This document shows positions 1 through 5,669 of a stretch of 48,151 nucleotides of DNA, piece after piece (position 1 is the first letter of the stretch; each line of letters starts with the position of its first letter). The notes below the pieces were generated by a model that was not told the origin of the DNA, searched no databases, and saw only the letters and a list, made by a program, of their open reading frames with translations. The stretch is from Magnetococcales bacterium (GTDB taxonomy: Bacteria; Pseudomonadota; Magnetococcia; Magnetococcales; DC0425bin3), in the NCBI GenBank assembly GCA_015231175.1, contig JADGBZ010000018.1, forward strand, positions 1 through 48,151, read 5' to 3'. Made by a program: the position numbers and the translations under genes.

Positions 1-76
1 AAAGAGTGCGGAATAATCACGAAAAGTGAACACTTCAAATCATGTCGGTTGAGCCCCTAGGCCAGGCAGGTATGTT

Positions 77-370
77 TCACGCATCTGGCGCCGGGTAGTG
101 CCTTTGAATTTTGACACCGATCCCATCCTTGCCGACGTGCAGCACAGTGCAGGGCAAATCGGTAAAGCGGCCATAGAAGATTTCGACCTCAATGCGGCAC
201 GCTTCGCCAGAGTTGGGAAGCACATCGGGGTGGTCTGGTACAAACAGATACCCGCCCATGCCAATATCTCTGGTGACACCCGGGATACGACGTCCATCGG
301 AAAAAATCAGGGTGGCTGGTTCATTGGTGGGAATCCGTTCAAATTGGCGTTTTTCCTGGGATTGACCCAT
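77..370 (-). CDS. PilZ domain protein (c-di-GMP receptor candidate)
   Basis: A 97-residue single-domain protein. The N-terminus has the RxxxR motif (R8 and R12) used by PilZ domains to clamp c-di-GMP, followed by a DxGxGG element (D35-G40) where the classic motif is (D/N)xSxxG. The usual serine is therefore glycine, so ligand binding is likely but not certain. The remaining residues fit the small beta barrel. I chose the ATG at 370 because GGAG lies about 9 bases upstream; the frame stays open to 445 but that extension has no ribosome site and is Cys/Arg-rich. A diguanylate cyclase at 5670 could supply the ligand, though the genes are not adjacent. It stands alone, downstream of the thiolase terminator. 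Confidence 0.85.
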   Translation of the reverse strand: MGQSQEKRQFERIPTNEPATLIFSDGRRIPGVTRDIGMGGYLFVPDHPDVLPNSGEACRIEVEIFYGRFTDLPCTVLHVGKDGIGVKIQRHYPAPDA

Positions 371-490
371 GAGCAAGCTCCTGCGTGAGTTTTCAACGAC
401 ATATCCACACCCCCGCCCCGGTCGGCAGCTGACACCAAGCAACATGAAGGATTTGGCAACAGTCGCGGCAAGGTAGAGGCAGACGGTCCG

Positions 491-535
491 ATCAAAAGAA
501 AAGCCGGCCTTCTCCGGAAAAGGGATCGGGCCGGC
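491..535 (-). terminator. Rho-independent terminator of the thiolase gene
   Basis: On the minus strand a GCCGGCC/GGCCGGC stem (529-535 with 503-509) is followed directly by TTTTCTTTT. It lies about 45 bases after the thiolase stop and before the PilZ gene, so it separates the two transcripts. Confidence 0.75.
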
Positions 536-581
536 ATATGGCGGGTCAAAAGGGTGTCAGCGAGAAGCGCCCGTCAAAAGT

Positions 582-1763
582 TCAATAGACCTCGATGGCT
601 GTGGCAGCGCCCATGCCACCGCCGACGCAAAGCGTCGCCAGACCTTTTTTGAGTTTGCGCTTTTGCATCTCGTAGATCAGGGTCACGATGATTCTGGCGC
701 CAGACGAACCCACAGGGTGACCCAGGGCGATGCCGCCGCCGTTGACGTTGACAATCTCGGGATTCAGACCCAGATCCTTGTTGACGGCGCAGGCTTGCGC
801 GGCAAAGGCCTCATTGGCTTCGACCAATTGCAAATCTTCCACTTTCCAACCGGCTTTCTGGAGGCACTTGCGCGTCGCGAAGATGGGACCAGCTCCCATG
901 ATGGCTGGGTCGAGGCCTGCAACAGCGTAGGCAACGATACGGGCCATGGGTTTGAGACCCAACTCTTTGGCCTTGGAGAGGGATGCCAGGATCAGGCCGG
1001 AGGCGCCATCGTTGATGCCGGAGGCGTTCCCAGCCGTCACGGTACCATCTTTGGCGAAGGCGGGGCGAAGTTTGGCGAGGGAATCTGCCGTCGCTCCGAA
1101 GCGGATAAACTCGTCATTTTCGAAAACGATGGGATCTTTTTTCTTTTGCGGAATCACCACAGGGATGATCTCATCCTTGAAGCGACCGGTCTTTTGGGCC
1201 GCCTCGGCGCGGTTGTGAGAACGGAGGGCCAACACGTCCTGCTCTTCCCGGCTGATTTTCCACTGCTTGGCGACGTTTTCTCCGGTCATCCCCATGGGAT
1301 AGTTGCCGAAGACATCGGTCAGGGCATCACGGAACAGGGAGTCTTTCATGGTCCATTCGCCCATTTTTACCCCTTCGCGGTTGTTGCCCAGGGTATGCGG
1401 GGCGCGGGTCATGCTTTCGTGGCCACCGGCAATGATGATTTGTGCATCCCCGAGCCGGATGGCCTGGGTTGCCAGATGGACGGCGGTCATGGCGCTTGCG
1501 CACAAACGGTTGACGGTCAAAGCTGGGGTTTCGTAAGGAATTCCGGCAGCCACGGCGGCCTGGCGGGCCGTATTGGGGCCACAGTCCGCAGAGAGGATCT
1601 GTCCCATGATCACTTCGTCAATCTGGTCGGGTTTCAACCCACTCCGTTGCAGAAGACCTTTGATCACCGTAGCGCCCAACTCATGGGCAGGAACGGACGC
1701 CAAGCTGCCCATGAAATTTCCGACGGCCGTGCGGCCAGCAGCAACGACAACGACTTCTTCCAT
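582..1763 (-). CDS. Acetyl-CoA C-acyltransferase (thiolase)
   Basis: A 393-residue thiolase, the usual length for this family. It interconverts two acetyl-CoA with acetoacetyl-CoA and CoA, or cleaves 3-ketoacyl-CoA, in the cytosol. The nucleophilic Cys88 lies in the NRLCASA motif. Near the C-terminus are GGGIALGHPVGSSG with the catalytic His and LCVGGGMG with the second Cys. The ATG at 1763 has GGGAG about 9 bases upstream; an in-frame GTG at 1778 lies inside that ribosome site and is less likely. The gene is monocistronic, with a terminator downstream. No reductase or PHA synthase lies beside it, so biosynthetic (PhaA/AtoB-like) and degradative roles cannot be separated from context. Confidence 0.95.
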   Translation of the reverse strand: MEEVVVVAAGRTAVGNFMGSLASVPAHELGATVIKGLLQRSGLKPDQIDEVIMGQILSADCGPNTARQAAVAAGIPYETPALTVNRLCASAMTAVHLATQAIRLGDAQIIIAGGHESMTRAPHTLGNNREGVKMGEWTMKDSLFRDALTDVFGNYPMGMTGENVAKQWKISREEQDVLALRSHNRAEAAQKTGRFKDEIIPVVIPQKKKDPIVFENDEFIRFGATADSLAKLRPAFAKDGTVTAGNASGINDGASGLILASLSKAKELGLKPMARIVAYAVAGLDPAIMGAGPIFATRKCLQKAGWKVEDLQLVEANEAFAAQACAVNKDLGLNPEIVNVNGGGIALGHPVGSSGARIIVTLIYEMQKRKLKKGLATLCVGGGMGAATAIEVY

Positions 1764-2656
1764 CGAGAACTCTCCCACTCTTTTGAAAGGTTTTTAAGCG
1801 ACGAATACACCTGACACCCGCCACCGGTTCCAAAACCAATACCCCGGAGACGGATAGGTGGCGAATCTTCCGTGACGGAACTTTGCAGTCATGCTGCCAC
1901 ATGGGCGTCCGGCCACCCTGCTCCATCTCTGGATTATGTATCTTCCAGTTTCGCTTGTCCAACCTTCATCTTTGATGACCAGGCAAAAAGCTTCTCTTAA
2001 CTCTGCGCCAGGTCAGACGAGCATGGCACGTTGACCTGGTTTGAATACGACATAAGAGCTATCGAAAAAAATTGTGGACACCCATTTTTATATCGCACAC
2101 AAAACGTCATAAACATATTGTTTTATAAGGATAATTTTATTTTTTCCTCAAGAAAAACAGTTCAAGCAACAATATACCTCAAATAATTGTCAAGCATTTT
2201 TAATTTGTTCGGCAAATGAGTATTTTATATAATAACAAATTATTTTTTATGGCTAATACAAGAAAAAACATCGGTAACATATGCACAAACAGTCTAAAAC
2301 TTACAAATTTTTATAAAAACGTGCGCTTCAGTGCCGCATCCTTACAATTTTGTAGGATTTTGCGCACACAAGGCAATCAATAACAAAAAGCTTATGCACA
2401 CCCGCTTTTTGCCGATACATACACCAGGCGTCGCGACCTTGGCAGAAAAACAGTTGCAGAATCTAAATCAAATAGCGCCAAGTCGATAGAGATTGGCTGG
2501 GGGCGTCATGGCGTCATAAAGTAAAATATGAGACGTTGCGCGATATTTCAATCAAGCGCAACACATGAAATGATGTACATCCGTGGCGCCATAATGATCT
2601 TGCATGAGCGAATATCGACAGATGTCGACAACAAAACATGTCAACAGTCATCTTTT
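1764..2656. other. Gene-free AT-rich stretch between thiolase and repressor genes
   Basis: About 890 bases without a convincing gene. From about 2040 to 2460 the sequence is far more AT-rich than its surroundings, with many A and T runs. Just before it, CCAGGTCA (2008-2015) and TGACCTGG (2032-2039) form a perfect 8-base inverted repeat around a 16-base loop. A second perfect inverted repeat, TCGACA-GA-TGTCGA, lies at 2615-2628, and an 8-base tandem repeat (GGCGTCAT twice) lies near 2505-2520. The composition could reflect horizontally acquired DNA or a lost phage segment next to the repressor gene. No RNA gene was recognised. Confidence 0.5.
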
Positions 2657-3298
2657 TCAGTCAAGATCGATCAAAACCTGTCGGACCACTCCACAAACCC
2701 TGACCACGCGCCCTTCGAGATTGAGGACCGGGTAGCGCGGGTTGATGGGTTTCAGAAATTTGGTGCCGCCGTCCATGACCAACTGTTTGAACGTCGCTTC
2801 ATCCTCATGATCCAGACATGCGACCACGTAGGATTTATTTATGGGATCTTTTTCGGGATCCACGACAATGATGGCCCCCTCGGGAACTTTTGGTTCCATA
2901 CTGTCTCCGACGACCCGAAGGGCAAAAGAGGCACTGCCCACCTTGCGGGTGGTATCGATCCAACGATCGACTTCACCGGGAGTGTGGAGGTTATCCACGA
3001 TATCGATCCACACCCCAGCCTGTTTCCACGAGATGAGCGGGACTCGCGTCAAGGTGGCGGGACCGGGCGCCAGGTTTTTCATTGTAGTTTCCAGAACGGT
3101 ACGTCCAAACTGGAGCCACTCTGGGGAGACCTGGAGGATTTCCGCGACGGACATGATATTCCGTTTGGCGATCCCGGTACGACCCGACTCCCACTGGATG
3201 ACCGACTGTGGCTTCACGCCAATACGGCGAGCCAACTCCGATTTGTTCATGCCGGCTTTTTCGCGAGCCCAGATCAATCTTTTTTGCAATGTGTCCAT
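2657..3298 (-). CDS. Phage-type repressor, XRE helix-turn-helix plus S24 peptidase (CI/LexA-like)
   Basis: A 213-residue two-domain repressor. Residues 5-62 form an XRE/Cro-CI helix-turn-helix. The C-terminal half is an S24 self-cleavage domain: an Ala94-Gly95 cleavage site (KQAGVW), catalytic Ser133 in GDSMEPK and Lys171 in the ATFKQLV segment. Proteins of this family repress early promoters and inactivate themselves when activated RecA filaments form after DNA damage. The ATG at 3298 lacks a clear Shine-Dalgarno sequence. A good -10/-35 pair upstream would start the RNA at or within a few bases of the ATG, as with lambda cI. It is divergent from a promoter at 3348-3376 and probably controls both. 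Confidence 0.93.
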   Translation of the reverse strand: MDTLQKRLIWAREKAGMNKSELARRIGVKPQSVIQWESGRTGIAKRNIMSVAEILQVSPEWLQFGRTVLETTMKNLAPGPATLTRVPLISWKQAGVWIDIVDNLHTPGEVDRWIDTTRKVGSASFALRVVGDSMEPKVPEGAIIVVDPEKDPINKSYVVACLDHEDEATFKQLVMDGGTKFLKPINPRYPVLNLEGRVVRVCGVVRQVLIDLD

Positions 3299-3305
3299 GC
3301 CTTAA

Positions 3306-3335
3306 AGTGTATCCGAAGCGTTCGGTTAAGACCAA
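3306..3335 (-). promoter_or_regulatory. Repressor promoter with dyad operator in the spacer
   Basis: Minus-strand -35 TTGGTC (3330-3335) and -10 TACACT (3306-3311) are 18 bases apart. The spacer holds the 13-base dyad CCGAA-gcg-TTCGG (3313-3325, + strand). Only TTAAGGC separates the -10 from the ATG at 3298, so transcription should begin at or next to the start codon and give a leaderless message. A dyad inside the spacer suggests autorepression by the S24 repressor. Seen in sequence; function inferred. Confidence 0.6.
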
Positions 3336-3347
3336 CAAATTTTTTTC

Positions 3348-3376
3348 TTGACGCAATGCAAGCTGCTTGCTACTTT
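3348..3376 (+). promoter_or_regulatory. Divergent promoter with 13-base dyad filling the spacer
   Basis: Plus-strand -35 TTGACG (3348-3353) and -10 TACTTT (3371-3376) have the ideal 17-base spacing. The perfect dyad GCAAG-ctg-CTTGC occupies 3358-3370, exactly up to the -10. It has the same 5-3-5 layout as the dyad in the repressor promoter, and the two centres are about 45 bases apart. This is the expected arrangement for a lysogeny-type switch. Transcription would run into the small ORF at 3471 and perhaps on to the zinc-motif gene at 4099. Confidence 0.6.
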
Positions 3377-3470
3377 CAATTGATATTTATTATCTATATT
3401 TTTCTATTTGTAAGTTTTTACTGTTTATTGCAAAAATCTTCATGATCCCACCAGCTTCGAGGAGGATTTT

Positions 3471-3593
3471 ATGTTCATTGCACGCCAATGCAAAGCATGC
3501 GCCCGTCAAGGTAAACAGTTTTTTTCATACTTATGTATTTGTTTTTGTTTCAATAATCCAATATGCACATCCTGCTGTTGCAGCAACACATGA
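3471..3593 (+). CDS. Small cysteine-rich ORF under the divergent promoter
   Basis: A candidate 40-residue peptide preceded by a near-perfect Shine-Dalgarno sequence (AGGAGG at 3460-3465, 5-base spacing). It is the first ORF after the promoter at 3348-3376. Nine of 40 residues are cysteine: a CxxC pair at 7 and 10, alternating Cys at 22, 24 and 26, then 32, 35, 36 and 37. I recognise no family. If real it could be a metal-binding or toxic peptide expressed on derepression. The T-rich composition makes TGT/TGC codons common, so a chance ORF remains possible. A longer open frame overlaps it in another register (3367-3738) but has no ribosome site. Confidence 0.4.
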   Translation: MFIARQCKACARQGKQFFSYLCICFCFNNPICTSCCCSNT

Positions 3594-3734
3594 GATTGTA
3601 ATTTATTCCTACACACAGCCATGGATCTGGCACGGGGTCGATGCACCAAAATCTTTGGAAATTTTGCGCATTCTTGTTAATAAACAATATTTTTTTATAT
3701 CATCCAGCCTATACGGACAGGAGGCGCCGGAAGG

Positions 3735-3863
3735 GTGAACTGGTCGGTCCGACCGTCAAAATATATGTTTATCCAAGAACACGATGACATCACTTCCGCT
3801 TTATCCAATGCCGCGCAGGAGAGTCCGGAACGTGGGCAGATTTTGTTCGGAGGTCCATTTTGA
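3735..3863 (+). CDS. Small ORF of 42 residues, function unknown
   Basis: A GTG start at 3735 has AGGAGG (3719-3724) 10 bases upstream; an internal ATG at 3765 would give a 32-residue form. The peptide is mixed polar (a segment reads HDDITSALSNAAQESPERG) with codon use more like a real gene than the surrounding AT-rich DNA. Its stop overlaps an ATG (TGATG at 3861-3865) whose frame closes after four codons. I recognise no family. It lies between the cysteine-rich ORF and the zinc-motif gene and is probably in the same transcript. It could be a small phage regulator or the remnant of a larger gene. Confidence 0.4.
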   Translation: MNWSVRPSKYMFIQEHDDITSALSNAAQESPERGQILFGGPF

Positions 3864-4098
3864 TGACTGATTTGTAGCCGTTTGGCAGAAGGGACAACCA
3901 CAACCAGGAGAAAGCCATGGATATGAGATAAAATTTACACCATTCCAGAAATGCATCCGAAAAATACACCCGGCAGAATGTGCCAATATCCTGGAGATGT
4001 TGGGGAAGCGTCTGTTGCGGGTTATGGTCATGGTGTCCAGCGTTCGTGAGTCTTGGTCATGCACCACAGCGGTCAAGGGCGAGAGAGGTTTCTTAGTT
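3864..4098 (+). other. Open frame without start codon ahead of the zinc-motif gene
   Basis: The frame of the gene at 4099 is open upstream as far as 3871. Its translation looks protein-like (for example WQKGQPQPGESHGYEIKF), but there is no start codon until an ATG at 3997. A short ATG frame at 3862 stops after four codons. This pattern could be a frameshifted or truncated older 5' end of the downstream gene, or of a separate small gene. No terminator was seen. Confidence 0.3.
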
Positions 4099-4755
4099 AT
4101 GGCTAGCAAGAGCAACAAATCTTGTTCCACCCCGGAACTCGGGTGTGACAGAACCAGCGAGAAGAAGGTCAACGTGAGTCCCAGGGTTGCGTTGCGGCTT
4201 CTGTCCCTGCAATCCACTGGCATGGATGCAACTTGCGCCGTATCGACAGGTTGGATGTGGCGTTGGAGTGATGTGTCCTGGGCCCTTGCCCGGGTAAACA
4301 ATCGTACCGCCAGTCTGTTTCTCCGAGTGAAATATGGCGGCCAGGAGCGTTTTCTCAGCGATCTGGTTTGGTGGGCCGGAATGGAGGCCAGAGAATTTTT
4401 TGCCACCAAGGGGTGGCAATATCGCTCGGCCACAACGGTCCAAAAATTGGCGGAAATGGCCGTCTTGGATAAACTTGCGCCACGCCTGTGCAAACTCTGC
4501 AAAGGAGTTGACAGGCCTGTCGAGAAGGGAATCCTCTTCTTCGCCAATGATCCAGAGCCAGCCGTTTGCCGAGAGTGCCAGGGCACTGGATTGGGGCGCC
4601 CACCCAGCAGCCGCGCCCGCGCCCGGCAACTCGAGATCAGTCAAGCCCAGTGGCGCTACCGCTGGGGATTTCGGTTTCACTCTTTCTCCGAACACCTGGA
4701 AGAGTTGGAACATGTCGCCCTGCAAATCATCTATCAGGCCATGTCTGAATCCTGA
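4099..4755 (+). CDS. Zinc-motif protein resembling phage Q-type antiterminators
   Basis: A 218-residue protein with a central zinc-binding pattern: CKLC (C131, C134) and CREC-QGTG (C157, C160). The second half ends in the xGTG signature found in DnaJ-like fingers and in Q-type antitermination proteins of lambdoid phages. A Trp/Arg-rich stretch and an acidic helical C-terminus follow. The Q assignment is an inference from the CxxC...CxxCxGTG layout and from the S24 repressor nearby, not a firm family match. The ATG at 4099 has AGAGAGG about 10 bases upstream; an in-frame ATG at 3997 is a weaker alternative. A hairpin follows the stop by 13 bases. Confidence 0.6.
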   Translation: MASKSNKSCSTPELGCDRTSEKKVNVSPRVALRLLSLQSTGMDATCAVSTGWMWRWSDVSWALARVNNRTASLFLRVKYGGQERFLSDLVWWAGMEAREFFATKGWQYRSATTVQKLAEMAVLDKLAPRLCKLCKGVDRPVEKGILFFANDPEPAVCRECQGTGLGRPPSSRARARQLEISQAQWRYRWGFRFHSFSEHLEELEHVALQIIYQAMSES

Positions 4756-4768
4756 ACAATGAGACTCG

Positions 4769-4803
4769 CTCCCCCTGAAATCATCCTATTTTTTCAGGGG
4801 GAG
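4769..4803 (+). terminator. Strong hairpin after the zinc-motif gene
   Basis: CTCCCCCTGAAA (4769-4780) pairs with TTTCAGGGGGAG (4792-4803), a 12-base perfect stem with an 11-base loop. It lies 13 bases after the stop codon. The 3' side lacks a T-run, so it may be a processing or weak terminator hairpin rather than a classic Rho-independent terminator. Confidence 0.55.
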
Positions 4804-4845
4804 TGAATCGACCGTTTGCAAATCCATTTTCCCTCGATATCATGC

Positions 4846-4857
4846 TCGCACGTGCGA
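4846..4857. promoter_or_regulatory. Perfect 12-base palindrome upstream of the repeat protein gene
   Basis: TCGCACGTGCGA is fully self-complementary and lies about 125 bases before the ATG at 4982, in otherwise gene-free DNA. It could be an operator for a dimeric regulator. No -10/-35 pair could be assigned with confidence. Confidence 0.3.
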
Positions 4858-4981
4858 AGTCGGGCGAACTTCATACCGGATCCACCGGTATCAGCAAACA
4901 GTAAGCGCACGCATTCCACGTGGGTACTTTGTCACACTGGACCAAGTCCGGCCAACGTGGCCAACGTCGAAAGGAGTGGAT

Positions 4982-5377
4982 ATGGGCAAAAAAGACATCA
5001 GAAACAATGAAATCAGTGACGAAAACAAAAAAGATGACGACGATCTCAAGGAGTTGAGCAAGCGGCTGAAGAAGCTTGAGAAAAAAATGGACGAGAGTAT
5101 CCAGCAACTTTCGGAACGCAATGAGGCCTTGTACCGCAAGCTGGGTAACGCCATGACACAACTGGCTGACCGCAATTCCGCTTTGAATCGCAAAGTGTCG
5201 GAGCAGGTGAAACAGCTCGCCGACCGCAACGATGCCGTGGCCCGAAAGATGGCATCCGGCTTTGAACAGGTCGTAAACCGCCACGCCGCACTGGGGCGCA
5301 AAGTGGCCGAGGAGGTCAAACAGCTCTCCGAAAGAAATGATGCTCTCCGTCGAAAACTTAACAAAAAAAAGAAGTAG
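4982..5377 (+). CDS. Small helical protein made of five 18-residue repeats
   Basis: A 131-residue, highly charged protein. Residues 1-41 are acidic/basic and predicted helical. From residue 42 to the last residue there are exactly five contiguous 18-residue repeats (42-59, 60-77, 78-95, 96-113, 114-131) of the pattern QLxxRNxALxRKvxxxvx. Eighteen residues equal five turns of a straight alpha helix, so repeated Leu, Arg-Asn and Arg-Lys positions should line up on the same faces. There is no signal peptide or membrane segment. AAGGAG ends 5 bases before the ATG; a GTG at 4976 overlaps that site. I recognise no family. It may be a filament-forming or scaffold protein. Confidence 0.8.
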   Translation: MGKKDIRNNEISDENKKDDDDLKELSKRLKKLEKKMDESIQQLSERNEALYRKLGNAMTQLADRNSALNRKVSEQVKQLADRNDAVARKMASGFEQVVNRHAALGRKVAEEVKQLSERNDALRRKLNKKKK

Positions 5378-5669
5378 AGACCACCTCGACCTCTCTTCCC
5401 ATGGCAGGAACCCCGGTCCATCACACCTCCCGGGGATTCTCCTGTCCCGGTGTCCGCCGTGTTTTCAGCCTCCGCATGCACCCATGACGCTTGCGGGTGG
5501 CAGTCGCCTGTGTTCAAACACTTCCATTGACTCTTGGCCGGAAGTCGAGTGTGGTGTGATGTGCCGTGAGAAAGGGTGGATCTGGTGGTGACAGGGTGAC
5601 CGCACGATATCCCCTGCCACGCACTTGCGAATGGGCATGCGATGTCTGGGAAAAAATGGGATGCCAACG

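Noticed and set aside
663-1814. Long open frame (383 codons) on the plus strand
   Set aside because: It is exactly antisense to the thiolase gene, whose motifs are complete; the frame is a by-product of its GC-rich codons.
2528-3445. 305-codon open frame on the plus strand
   Set aside because: It lies antisense to the S24 repressor, which has intact domains. The translation has no recognisable motif and no ribosome site.
3367-3738. 123-codon open frame covering the Cys-rich ORF
   Set aside because: It starts inside the promoter region without a ribosome site and its composition follows the AT-rich DNA; the smaller ORF with AGGAGG is a better candidate.
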